From the NCBI RefSeq assembly GCF_000335475.2, contig NZ_ANAH02000006.1, positions 310,001 to 374,000 on the forward strand: a stretch of 64,000 nucleotides of DNA, read 5' to 3'. The notes under the pieces are model-generated. The model was not told where the DNA came from, did no database searches, and was given only the letters and a program-made list of their open reading frames with translations. Position 1 is the stretch's first letter. Each line of letters opens with the position of its first letter. Shown one piece after another: positions 24,973 through 33,861 of the stretch. A program made the translations under genes and the position numbers. The DNA comes from Cystobacter fuscus DSM 2262 (lineage in GTDB: Bacteria; Myxococcota; Myxococcia; Myxococcales; Myxococcaceae).

Positions 24973-26526
24973 GTGAGACGGCTCGTCCCCGCGTTCCTCT
25001 TGTTGGCGGTCCTCGGCGCGTGCTGGCGCAAGGCGCAGTCCACCGAGCCCCCCCCGAGCAGCCCGACGCAGGCCCCCGAGCAGAGCACCCCCGAGCGCCC
25101 CCAGGACCCCAGCGCCCCCGGCGCCGTGCTCTTCGTCTCCGCGGATCTGCGCGGCTACCTCGGCCCCTGCGGCTGCAGCGAGAACATGCGCGGCGGCATC
25201 GCGCGCGCGGCCTTCCAGGTGCGCGAGGCGGGCAAGGGGCCGTTGCCGGTGCTGTACGTGGACGGTGGCGAGAGCCTCTTCGGCGCCCCCACGCTCAAGC
25301 CGGAGCAGGTGCCCCAGGAGGAGCGCAAGGCGCGCGCTCTCTCCGAGGTCTTCAAGGACATGGGCCTGGCGGTGCGCGCGGTGAGCGAGCTGGACAACGC
25401 GCGCGGCGCGGCCTTCCGTCAGGGGCTCGGCCTGCCGGAGCTGCCCACCGGGGGCGTGAAGGTGCTGGCCGCGGGAGCGCGCAAGGTGGGCGTGGTGAGC
25501 GCCACGGACGCGGCCGGGCTCGCGCGCGGTGACGCCCAGGCACGTGCCCAGGGCGCCGCGTTCGTGGTGGGCCTCTTCCAGGGCACCCTGCCCGAGGCCC
25601 AGAGCGCCGTGGCCTCCGCCCAGCCCGGCGTGGACCTGGTGGTGGCCACCCACACCGCCTCCGAGTTCGACGGCGAGCAGAACACCCTCACCCGGGACGC
25701 GGTGCCGGTGGTGGGCCTGCAGAGCAAGGGCCGCTCGCTCTTGCGCGTGGACCTGGCCTACGGCGCGACGCCGGGCCGCTTCACCCCGCAGCGCTCCGCG
25801 CAGGAGGCCGAGAAGGAGGTGGCCTCCCTCGAGCGGCGCATGGCGCTGCTGGACTCGGAGATCAACCTGCCCGGCGTGGACCCCCAGCTCAAGGCGCTCA
25901 AGCAGCAAAAGCGCACGGAGCTGGTGGAGCGCCGTCAGGCCCTGCTCACCGCGCCCGTGGCCACCGGGGGAGACAGCGACACCTTCACCGTGCGCTTCGT
26001 CCCCCTGGAGTCCACCCTGCCCTCGGACCCGGCCGCCGAGGCGGTGGTGAAGGCCTACGACGCGGACGTGGGGACGATGAACCTGGAGTGGGCGCGCGCG
26101 CACGGCCAGGACTGCCCGGCGCCCGCCAAGGGAGAGGCCGCCTTCGTGGGCAACGCCTCCTGCGAGAGCTGCCACGAGGAGTCCTTCCCGGTGTGGAACG
26201 CCTCCAAGCACCACCAGGCCTGGAAGACGCTGGAGGAGGCGGGCAAGCAGTACCACCTCAACTGCACCGGCTGTCACGTCACCGGCTGGGAGCGCCCCGG
26301 TGGCGTGTGCCGCCTGGACAAGGTGGCCGGCCGCGAGAACGTGGGCTGCGAGAGCTGCCACGGCCCGGGCTCACGCCACGCCGAGGACCCCTCCCCCGAC
26401 AACATCGTCGCCCGGCCGGGCGAGGCGGTGTGCGTCACCTGCCACAACCGCGAGAACTCGCCCCACTTCGACTTCGCCACCTACCTGCCCCGCATCCTCG
26501 GCGCCGGGCATGGGGCTTCACGGTGA
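24973..26526 (+). CDS. Tetraheme c-type cytochrome lipoprotein with 5'-nucleotidase-like N-terminal domain
   Basis: A 517-residue lipoprotein: GTG 24973, hydrophobic signal ending LGAC, then a Pro/Ser linker. Residues about 45-300 resemble the metallophosphatase/5'-nucleotidase fold (FVSADLRGYLGPCGC, GGIARAAF, LYVDGGESLF, VVATHTASEFD), but the usual D-x-H-G metal site is altered. A coiled-coil segment (about 280-330) links it to a C-terminal cytochrome c554-like domain with four CXXCH heme sites at about 397, 431, 459 and 487. This organisation is known from multiheme proteins annotated as bifunctional metallophosphatase/cytochromes. It probably acts in periplasmic electron transfer. Confidence 0.82.
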   Translation: MRRLVPAFLLLAVLGACWRKAQSTEPPPSSPTQAPEQSTPERPQDPSAPGAVLFVSADLRGYLGPCGCSENMRGGIARAAFQVREAGKGPLPVLYVDGGESLFGAPTLKPEQVPQEERKARALSEVFKDMGLAVRAVSELDNARGAAFRQGLGLPELPTGGVKVLAAGARKVGVVSATDAAGLARGDAQARAQGAAFVVGLFQGTLPEAQSAVASAQPGVDLVVATHTASEFDGEQNTLTRDAVPVVGLQSKGRSLLRVDLAYGATPGRFTPQRSAQEAEKEVASLERRMALLDSEINLPGVDPQLKALKQQKRTELVERRQALLTAPVATGGDSDTFTVRFVPLESTLPSDPAAEAVVKAYDADVGTMNLEWARAHGQDCPAPAKGEAAFVGNASCESCHEESFPVWNASKHHQAWKTLEEAGKQYHLNCTGCHVTGWERPGGVCRLDKVAGRENVGCESCHGPGSRHAEDPSPDNIVARPGEAVCVTCHNRENSPHFDFATYLPRILGAGHGASR

Positions 26527-26692
26527 GTGAAGTGAAGAACGCCCCAACACATCCGGGCGGTGCGTTTCTTCCCGTCCCCGGCATCCAGGGCGAGAATGGC
26601 CTGTCTGGATGCTTGTTGGAGTAACGCGAGAAGCATCGAAGTCTTGAGACCCCAATCATCCGGCCCTCCCGGCAGCCGGCATCCTGGTGCCC

Positions 26693-28615
26693 ATGCAGTC
26701 CTTCAGTCTGCTCCTCCTGGTCCTCTCCGCGGCGCCGCAGCCGCCGAGTGATTCCCCGCCGCAAACGCCTCCCGCCGCGGAGGCCCGGCCGGCCGACCCC
26801 GAAGACAAGCCGGTGCTCGCGGGCCCCGCCCAGGACGCCGACCCCTCCCCGGCCGAGGACACCGAGGGGCTGGAGGACGAGTCGCTGGAGCTCGAGGAGA
26901 TGCGGGCCCTGGAAGGTGCCACGTTGGATCCGGGCGCCCGGCCCGATGCCGAGGTGCTCCAGTCGCTGCGCCGCCTGGGGGTGGCCAACCCGCTGCGCCT
27001 GCGCATGCTGGATGCCCTGGAGGAGCCCACCTTCCGCGAGGACGAGGCGAGCGCGGAGATGCCGCGCATCACGGACCTGTCCACCTTCGACGTGGCGCTC
27101 GTGCAGGCGCGCTACGACATCCCGGTGGAGATGCAGCCGCTGGTGGCCCAGTACATCCAGTTCTTCCAGGGGCCGGGCCGCAAGTGGTTCCGCAAGTGGG
27201 TGAGCCGCTCCACGCGCTACCTGCCCACGATGCAGCCCATCCTCGAGTCGCTGGGGCTGCCGCGCGACACGGTGTACCTGGCGATGATCGAGAGTGGCTT
27301 CTCACCCAGCGCCTACTCGTGGGCACATGCCGCGGGCCCCTGGCAGTTCATCGCCAGCACCGGCCGCCAGTACGGCCTGCACCAGGACTTCTGGGTGGAC
27401 GAGCGCAAGGATCCCATCAAGGCCACGTACGCCGCGGCGCGCTACCTCAAGGACCTGCACGCGGAGCTGGGCCACTGGTACCTCGCGTGGGCGGGCTACA
27501 ACACGGGCAGCGGCCGGGTGCGCCGGCTCATGGAGCGCCACGGCACGTCCGACTTCTGGACCATCTCCGCGGAGAAGGGCCTGGCGACGGAGACCAAGCA
27601 CTACGTGCCCAAGCTCATCGCCGCGGCGCTCATCGCCAAGCACCCCGCCGCCTTCGGCTTCGCCGAGGACGAGTTCGTCTACGAGCCGCCGCTGGCCTTC
27701 GACGAGGTGAAGCTCACCGAGGCGGTGGACCTGGACGTGGTGGCGCGCGCGGCGGGCGCGAGCGTGCTGGAGGTGCAGGAGCTCAACCCCGAGCTGCGGC
27801 GCTGGTGCACCCCGCCCGCGAGCGCGAAGAACCCCTACACCCTGCGCCTGCCCCAGGGCACGCGGCAGCGCTTCACGGAGAACTTCGCCCAGCTCGCGGC
27901 CAAGGATCGGCTGGCCTTCCGGGTGCACCGGGTGAAGCGCGGGGACACGCTGTCGCAGATCGCCCTCAACTACGGCACGGCGCCCGAGGCCATCCTGCAG
28001 ATGAACCAGCTCAAGAGCCTGCGCACGCTGCGGGTGAACGCGGAGCTGGTCATCCCGGTGCCCGTGGGCCGTCCGACCAAGGAGAGCACCACCGAGAGCG
28101 CCCTGGCGCGCAAGGTGGCACAGGCGCGGCGCAGCGGCGTGACGGTGCCCCGCCCCGAGGACGAGGTGCCCGCGGGCACGCCTCGCGGCCCCGTGGCCGT
28201 CGGACCCATCAAGACGGAGGTGATCAGCGGGCGCAAGCGCATCACCTACGGCGTGCAGTCCGGCGACAGCCTGTGGGCCATCTCCCAGCGCTTCCAGGTG
28301 TCGGTGGACGACATGCGCAAGTGGAACAACCTCACCGTGCGCGCGAGCAAGCGCGCCCTGAAGGTGGGCTCGGTGCTGTACGTCTGGCCGAGCAACACGC
28401 CCGCCCCGGTGGTGGAGCGCGCGGGCACCGTCGTCGCCGCCCAGAAGGCCCCCACGGGCCGCGCCGGCACCGTGCACTCGCTCGCCGCCGGCGAGTCCGT
28501 GTGGAGCGTGGCCCAGCGCTACGGCATCACCGTCGAGGACATCAAGCGCTGGAACCACATCACCGACACCAGCCGCCTGCCCACCGGCCTCAAGCTCACG
28601 GTGAGCGCGCCGTAG
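26693..28615 (+). CDS. MltD-like lytic transglycosylase with three LysM domains
   Basis: A 640-residue exported murein hydrolase. After a short signal peptide comes an acidic, Pro-rich segment (to about 120) and an SLT domain with the catalytic Glu in YLAMIESGFSPSAYS (E200), AAGPWQFIASTGRQYGL and WAGYNTGSG. Three LysM repeats follow: HRVKRGDTLSQIALNYG, YGVQSGDSLWAISQRFQ and HSLAAGESVWSVAQRYG. It would cleave peptidoglycan to 1,6-anhydro-muropeptides while bound to the wall. Either GTG 26687 or ATG 26693 could start it; neither has a clear ribosome site. A hairpin terminator follows the stop. Confidence 0.9.
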   Translation: MQSFSLLLLVLSAAPQPPSDSPPQTPPAAEARPADPEDKPVLAGPAQDADPSPAEDTEGLEDESLELEEMRALEGATLDPGARPDAEVLQSLRRLGVANPLRLRMLDALEEPTFREDEASAEMPRITDLSTFDVALVQARYDIPVEMQPLVAQYIQFFQGPGRKWFRKWVSRSTRYLPTMQPILESLGLPRDTVYLAMIESGFSPSAYSWAHAAGPWQFIASTGRQYGLHQDFWVDERKDPIKATYAAARYLKDLHAELGHWYLAWAGYNTGSGRVRRLMERHGTSDFWTISAEKGLATETKHYVPKLIAAALIAKHPAAFGFAEDEFVYEPPLAFDEVKLTEAVDLDVVARAAGASVLEVQELNPELRRWCTPPASAKNPYTLRLPQGTRQRFTENFAQLAAKDRLAFRVHRVKRGDTLSQIALNYGTAPEAILQMNQLKSLRTLRVNAELVIPVPVGRPTKESTTESALARKVAQARRSGVTVPRPEDEVPAGTPRGPVAVGPIKTEVISGRKRITYGVQSGDSLWAISQRFQVSVDDMRKWNNLTVRASKRALKVGSVLYVWPSNTPAPVVERAGTVVAAQKAPTGRAGTVHSLAAGESVWSVAQRYGITVEDIKRWNHITDTSRLPTGLKLTVSAP

Positions 28616-28621
28616 CACCCC

Positions 28622-28659
28622 GAGCGCGGGCGGGGGTGCTGTCCCCCGCCCCGGCGCTC
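28622..28659. terminator. Long GC hairpin between convergent genes, probable bidirectional terminator
   Basis: GAGCGC plus GGGCGGGGG (28622-28636) pairs with CCCCCGCCC plus GCGCTC (28643-28651 and 28654-28659). This gives a 15-bp stem with a two-base bulge and six-base loop. An alternative stem AGCACCCC/GGGGTGCT (28614-28621 with 28633-28640) overlaps it. It sits between the lytic transglycosylase stop and the AAA gene stop and even includes part of the latter. No T-tract. Confidence 0.6.
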
Positions 28660-30412
28660 ACCCCTGCTCGAGCAGGTTCTTCAGCTCGCGCACGCGGCGG
28701 GTGATGTGGTCGCGATCCAGCCGGCGGAAGCTCTCCGGGAGCAGCTCGCGGCTGGTGCACTCCTGCACCGCCACCAGGTTCTGCAGTTCTATCTCCAGCG
28801 GGTAGCTGGGCGGCACGAAGTCCTCGAAGACGGCCTTCAGGTCCTCCACGGTAGCCTGCTCCCGCCCTTGAGCGAGCGCCCGGAAGCGCGTGCGCACGAG
28901 CACCGCCTCCATGTCCGCGCCGCTGAGCTGGCGCGTGCCCGTGGGAATCAGCTCGGAGATGGAGGGCACCTCGAGCTTCAGTCCCGTCTTCTTCTGCATC
29001 ACCTTGAAGAGCTCCTCCCGCTCGGCTTCCGTCTCCGGATAGAAGAGCGCGAGGTGCTCCTCGGCGCGGCCCTGTCGCTTCAAGTCGATGGGCAACAGGT
29101 CCGGCCGCGCCGTCATGAGGAACCAGACGATCTTCCCGCGGTACACCGTGTTGCCCATGAACGAGGCGATGGAGCCGAACACGCGGCTGCTCGTGCCCGA
29201 GTCCCCGCCCGAGTCGCGGTTGCCCAGGAACGTGTCCGCCTCGTCCACCATCACCGCCACCGGCCAGAGCGCCTTGAGCAGGTTGAAGATCTTCTCCAGG
29301 TTGCTCTCGGTGACGCCCTGCCACTGGCTGCGGAAGTTGAGGAACTTCACCACGGGAATGCCAATCTCCCCGGCGAAGCACGACACGAGGAACGTCTTGC
29401 CCGTGCCCACCGGGCCGCTCACGAGGTAGCCCATGGGCATCACCTCCATGCGGCCCTTCTTCAGGGCATTGGCCGCCCCGCGCAGCATCTCCTTGGCCTT
29501 GGCGTGGCCCGCCACCGCGTCCAGCGTGTTCACCGGCTCGATGAACTCGAGCAGCCCGTGGCACTCGGCCTGGATGAGCTCCTTCTTCTTCTCCTTGAGC
29601 TGCTCGGTGGTGATGCGAATCCCGCGCTCGAGCGCCTCGGTGAGCACCCGGTCCAGGTTGATGCGCGACAGGCCCGCCGTCATCTTCGCCAGGGCGGCGA
29701 GCGGCACGTCCGACACCGCCGCGAGCTTCTTGCCCTCGAGCTTGAAGCGCACGTACTCCAGGCGCTCCTCCTCCATGGGCAGGGGCAGCTCCAGGGGCGC
29801 CACGAAGGGGTTGCGCGAGAGGCGCGGGGAGATGTCCGCCAGGTTCTCCGCCAACAGCACCACCGACACGTCGCCCGCGAGGAACTGCGGATCGTGCGCC
29901 CACTTCTCCAGCGTGGCCAGCACGAAGCGGTCCTCGGCCGACAGGTGGCTCATCTCCCCGCCGGGCACCAGCGTCTCGGCGAAGTCGATGATGAGCGCGA
30001 GCGAGCGGCCCTCGCTCAGGCGCATGCGCAGGAAGTTCTCGAGGATTTGCAGCGCCCGGGCCGGATCCCTCGGCAGGCTCTTGGCGTAGTCGGTGCCATA
30101 GAGCGCGTCGTAGCCGGCCATGGTGCGCTGCAGCTCCTTCTGCGTGTCCGGCGAGGAGGAGCGGATGCCCGAGGAGCGGTCATAGAAGAGGACGTGGTCG
30201 CGCCCGCCGAAGAGCTCCTCGGCGAGGAACGTGCGCAGGGTGCCGAAGCCCCGGCTGCCGTCCTCCTGGGTGAGGGGCTGCAAATCCCTCACCGCCCCGT
30301 AGAGCAGGAAGGTGTTGACGGTCTTCGTGTAGTACTTCTGGGCGAGCTTGCGCGCCCAAACGGGCAGCTCCGCGAGCGGATCCGCCGCGTCCCCCTTGCG
30401 TGCCTTGGTCAC
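28658..30412 (-). CDS. AAA-family ATPase with degenerate N-terminal AAA module
   Basis: A 584-residue cytoplasmic protein. The C-terminal AAA module has Walker A GPVGTGKT (333-340), Walker B VAVMVDEAD (385-392) and a sensor/arginine region around WFLMTARPDLLPIDLKRQGR. The N-terminal half looks like a second AAA core with Walker-B-like LALIIDFAET (138-147) but no Walker A, so it is probably non-hydrolytic. GTG 30412 has GGAGAGG eight bases upstream. Convergent with the transglycosylase gene; the upstream neighbour is a kinase gene. Role unknown: chaperone- or regulator-like remodelling is a guess. Confidence 0.8.
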   Translation of the reverse strand: MTKARKGDAADPLAELPVWARKLAQKYYTKTVNTFLLYGAVRDLQPLTQEDGSRGFGTLRTFLAEELFGGRDHVLFYDRSSGIRSSSPDTQKELQRTMAGYDALYGTDYAKSLPRDPARALQILENFLRMRLSEGRSLALIIDFAETLVPGGEMSHLSAEDRFVLATLEKWAHDPQFLAGDVSVVLLAENLADISPRLSRNPFVAPLELPLPMEEERLEYVRFKLEGKKLAAVSDVPLAALAKMTAGLSRINLDRVLTEALERGIRITTEQLKEKKKELIQAECHGLLEFIEPVNTLDAVAGHAKAKEMLRGAANALKKGRMEVMPMGYLVSGPVGTGKTFLVSCFAGEIGIPVVKFLNFRSQWQGVTESNLEKIFNLLKALWPVAVMVDEADTFLGNRDSGGDSGTSSRVFGSIASFMGNTVYRGKIVWFLMTARPDLLPIDLKRQGRAEEHLALFYPETEAEREELFKVMQKKTGLKLEVPSISELIPTGTRQLSGADMEAVLVRTRFRALAQGREQATVEDLKAVFEDFVPPSYPLEIELQNLVAVQECTSRELLPESFRRLDRDHITRRVRELKNLLEQG

Positions 30413-30489
30413 GGACTTGCCTCTCCGGCCCCTCGTGGGGGCACTCGCGCCCTCCCGCGAGGGAAGGCGCCTGGTTCTCTTGGCGAGGA

Positions 30490-32961
30490 CTACCTACAAC
30501 CGCGCTGCTTCTTCAGCCGCTCGTTCACCCGGTTGCTCTTGGGCGCCACGCGCACGTCCACGTCGTCGTAGCAGCGCAGCTTGAGGCTCACCTGCGTCAC
30601 ACCGGACGGCAGGCGCACCAACGCGGGTGTCTGGCCCAGTTCCTTGCCTCCGGCGACGATGGTGGCGCCGGACGGGGAGGACTGCACGTCGACCTCGAAG
30701 GTGTCCGGCTCCAACCGCAGCTGCACCTGGGTGGGCTTGCCGTCCGCGCCCAGGCGGACGTTCTGCCGGGCCGGCTTGAAACCGGGGGCGCTCGCCTCCA
30801 CCAGCACGTCCGTGTCCGCCGGCGCCTCGCCCACGTAGATGGAGGAGGAGCCCTTGGCGCGCACCACCTTGCCATCCACCTTGAGCTCCGCGTCCGGAGG
30901 CTGGGTGACGACGAGCATCTGGGCCGTGCGCGCCTCGCGCTCCAGCTCCACCGGGACCGTGGTGGCCGCCGTGCCCTGGGCGATCTCCACGCTGCGCGTG
31001 AAGGGCCGGTAGCCCTCGGCGCTCACCATGATCATCGCGGGACCCGCGGGCACCTGTTGGAACAGGGCACCCTTCTTGGGCACATCCAGGTCCGTGCCAT
31101 TGAAGCTCACGCGCGCATTGGCCTGCACGCTGGCGGGCAGCTCCATCAGGAGGTAGCCCGTGGGAGCCGGCCGCAGCACCAGGTAACCCACCACGAGCAG
31201 CACCACGAGCCCCACGGCGCCCAGGGCCGCGAAGAGCGGCAGACGGTTGGCGGGGGCGGAAGCCGCCGGCTCCACGTTGCGCGCGGAGGTGGCGGGGGGC
31301 GACTTCGTCGCGGCGGCCGGGCGCGCGGGCGCCGTGGGCGCGGCGTCCGGGGGTGCGGTCAGCAGCAGCTCATCCGTCCGGTCCTCCGGAGGAGGCGTCG
31401 CCACCGGCGGCGGCGGCCTCACCGCGGGCATGCCGGCCAGCGAGGCCCGGGGCGGCACGGCCGGCTCATCGGTCCGGCTCACACGCGGCATGCCGTCCAT
31501 CGTGTTGCGCGCCTGGCGGGCCACGGTGGTGCTCTCCGCGCCGGAGGGCGCGAGCGACGGAGCCGGCCGCGCGGGAGGCGGAAGGCTCGCCGTGAGCCGC
31601 GGCAGCGACGGGCGCTGCAGGGGCTGCTCGGTGATGACGGGGGCGCGCGGCACCTCGACGGGCGTCACCGTGCGGCCCGGCCCCATCAGCCCGGGCTGCG
31701 TGTTCGGCTCGTCGTCGTCGTACTCGGACTCGGACTCGGGGCCCATCACCTGCGTCGCCCCGGACTCCTCGCGCTGCGGCTTGAACGGCGCGGCCACGGG
31801 GGCCGCCGTCAGCTTGGGCATGGAGGCCAGCGTGGGCGAGCGGCGCACCGCTCCCGAATGAGGCCCTCCGGAGGGCTGCGCGGCCAGCGGCACCACCGGC
31901 ATGCTGGTGTGCGACGGCACGGGCGGCGCCGACGGCGTGCCCCCCTCGATCGCGCTCAGGATGCTCTCGGGGGCGGCGATCTCCGCGTACTCCTGCAGCC
32001 GCTGCTTCTCGCGCTCCACGTCCTCCGCGAAGGTGGACTTCATGTACTGCATGAGGTCCTTGCGGCTGAAGATGGACTCGGAGGTGATGAGGAAGCGCTG
32101 GAGGTCATCCCCCAGCTCGTTGGCGTACTGGTAGCGCTCGTCCACGTCGCGCGCGAGCGCCTTGAGGACGATCTTCTCCAGGGCCTCGGGGATGCGGCGG
32201 TTGTAGGCGCTCGGCGGCACGACCTCGGCCTTGCGCACCTTCTCCAGGACGCTGAAGTCGCTGTCGCCCACGAAGAGCCGCTCGCCGGTGAGCATCTCGT
32301 AGAGGCACACGCCGATGGCGAAGATGTCCGAGCGCCGATCCAACGGCAGGCCGCGGATCTGCTCCGGGCTCATGTAGCCGAACTTGCCCTTGAGGATGCC
32401 CGCCTGCGTCTTGGTCGCCTTGCCCGCCGCCTTGGCGATGCCGAAGTCGATGACCTTCACCTCGCCCTCGAAGGAGACGAGGATGTTCTGCGGCGAGATG
32501 TCGCGGTGGACGATGTTCATGTCCCGCCCCATCCCGTCCTTCTTGCGGTGGGCGTAGTCCAGGCCCTCGCACATCTTGGACACCACGTAGGCCACCAGCG
32601 GCACCGGCGCCGGTTCGCTCTTCTTGCGGCCGCGGTCGAAGATGGCCCGCATGTCCTTGCCGGGGATGTACTCCATCGCGATGAAGTAGTTGTTCGCGAT
32701 CTGTCCCAGCTCCTCGATCTTCGCGATGTTGGCGTGATTCAGCTGCACGCTGATCTTCGCCTCGTCGATGAACATCGAGATGAATTCGTCATCCTCGGCG
32801 ATGTTGGGGAGGATGCGCTTGATGGCGACGAGGCGCTCGAAGCCGCCGGCGCCGAACATCTTCCCGCGCCACACCTCCGCCATGCCGCCGATGTTGATCC
32901 GGTCCAGGAGGAGGTACTTCCCAAACGGGATGGGTTGCCGCTTCGGTTGAGTGGTCGTCAC
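30490..32961 (-). CDS. Transmembrane Ser/Thr protein kinase with PEGA-like C-terminal domains
   Basis: An 823-residue Hanks-type kinase of the kind abundant in myxobacteria. The kinase domain (about 14-295) has a Gly-rich loop INIGGMAEVW, catalytic VAIK (K48), HRDISPQN (152-159), DFG (172-174) and SPEQ in place of APE. A long Pro/Ala linker with an acidic ESESEYDDDEPN patch leads to one membrane helix (about 574-596). The rest carries PEGA-like beta repeats (ARVSFNGTDLDVPKKG, ATIVAGGKELGQTP) predicted to be outside. GTG 32961 is my start; the frame is open to 33057. The substrate is unknown. Confidence 0.9.
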   Translation of the reverse strand: MTTTQPKRQPIPFGKYLLLDRINIGGMAEVWRGKMFGAGGFERLVAIKRILPNIAEDDEFISMFIDEAKISVQLNHANIAKIEELGQIANNYFIAMEYIPGKDMRAIFDRGRKKSEPAPVPLVAYVVSKMCEGLDYAHRKKDGMGRDMNIVHRDISPQNILVSFEGEVKVIDFGIAKAAGKATKTQAGILKGKFGYMSPEQIRGLPLDRRSDIFAIGVCLYEMLTGERLFVGDSDFSVLEKVRKAEVVPPSAYNRRIPEALEKIVLKALARDVDERYQYANELGDDLQRFLITSESIFSRKDLMQYMKSTFAEDVEREKQRLQEYAEIAAPESILSAIEGGTPSAPPVPSHTSMPVVPLAAQPSGGPHSGAVRRSPTLASMPKLTAAPVAAPFKPQREESGATQVMGPESESEYDDDEPNTQPGLMGPGRTVTPVEVPRAPVITEQPLQRPSLPRLTASLPPPARPAPSLAPSGAESTTVARQARNTMDGMPRVSRTDEPAVPPRASLAGMPAVRPPPPVATPPPEDRTDELLLTAPPDAAPTAPARPAAATKSPPATSARNVEPAASAPANRLPLFAALGAVGLVVLLVVGYLVLRPAPTGYLLMELPASVQANARVSFNGTDLDVPKKGALFQQVPAGPAMIMVSAEGYRPFTRSVEIAQGTAATTVPVELEREARTAQMLVVTQPPDAELKVDGKVVRAKGSSSIYVGEAPADTDVLVEASAPGFKPARQNVRLGADGKPTQVQLRLEPDTFEVDVQSSPSGATIVAGGKELGQTPALVRLPSGVTQVSLKLRCYDDVDVRVAPKSNRVNERLKKQRGCR

Positions 32962-33060
32962 TGGCGCACGAGGCTCGGGGGGTTCGGGACTGGAGCCTAT
33001 CGACCGCCCATCCACAGGGTCAACCGCGCGTGACGTTCCTCTTCCCGGCGGCACCACGCG

Positions 33061-33861
33061 TCACGGCGGGGGGACGGGCTCCCGCTCCCCCACGTCGGGT
33101 GTCTCCGGCCCGCCCGGGGGCGTCCGACTCCCGGGCGTCTCCCCGAAGGGCGCCTCTGCTCCGGGCGGTGGCTCCTCCTCCGGGGGCACGGGCTGGATGA
33201 GCGCGAAGGACGTGTTCCCCTCCGAGGACAGCACCTCGGGGAGGCCAAAGCGCTTGCCGGCAGGGAGGGCGACCAGGGAGACCCAGGCCCGCTCCGCGCC
33301 GGGGGCCACGCAGTAGATGAAGGTGCCCACCTCCAGGCCCGGCGCCTGCTCGACGGGTCCCTGGCACCCCTGGCGCACCTGGAGCGACCAGGCGGCCGCG
33401 CGCACCCCGCGCACCAGGTACGGCGGCTGGCCCATGTCCTCGACCACCGGGCGCAGCACCTCGGGCGAGGTGGGCACCCTGCCCCCGCGCACCAGCGGCT
33501 CGACCTGCTCCCGGAAGCGCCCCAGGGACAGGAAGGCCACGTCCTCGGAGCGCAAGGGCATCTGGTTCTCCGAGAGCACCAGGTCGAAGAAGAGCGCGGT
33601 CACCAGGACGATGGGCAGCAGCCGGTAGCCCTTGAAGCCCTCGCCCCGGCCCCGCGTGAGTCCCCACACCCCCACCCCGAGTGCGCCGAGCATCACGCAG
33701 AGCACCACCGCGGGCCAGACGAGCGGGGGCGGCGCGAGGAACGCGGACACCTCGGCGCTCCGGGCGCGCACGGCGTCCAGCAGGTCCCCCCCATAGAGCC
33801 AGCCGAGGACGAGCAGGCACAGGAGGTTGACGAGGAGTGTCTGGCGCGAGGGGAGAGTCAT
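33061..33861 (-). CDS. Membrane protein ending the ABC/lipoprotein operon
   Basis: A 266-residue protein not assigned to a family. Two or three hydrophobic segments at about 8-25, 48-68 and 80-97 are followed by an extracytoplasmic domain with two Cys (QGCQG, YCVAP). The tail after about 225 is Pro/Glu-rich. ATG 33861 overlaps the permease stop by four bases, so it is the last gene of a four-gene operon starting at 37437. By position it could be a stability or substrate factor for the ABC system; this is inference. Confidence 0.7.
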   Translation of the reverse strand: MTLPSRQTLLVNLLCLLVLGWLYGGDLLDAVRARSAEVSAFLAPPPLVWPAVVLCVMLGALGVGVWGLTRGRGEGFKGYRLLPIVLVTALFFDLVLSENQMPLRSEDVAFLSLGRFREQVEPLVRGGRVPTSPEVLRPVVEDMGQPPYLVRGVRAAAWSLQVRQGCQGPVEQAPGLEVGTFIYCVAPGAERAWVSLVALPAGKRFGLPEVLSSEGNTSFALIQPVPPEEEPPPGAEAPFGETPGSRTPPGGPETPDVGEREPVPPP

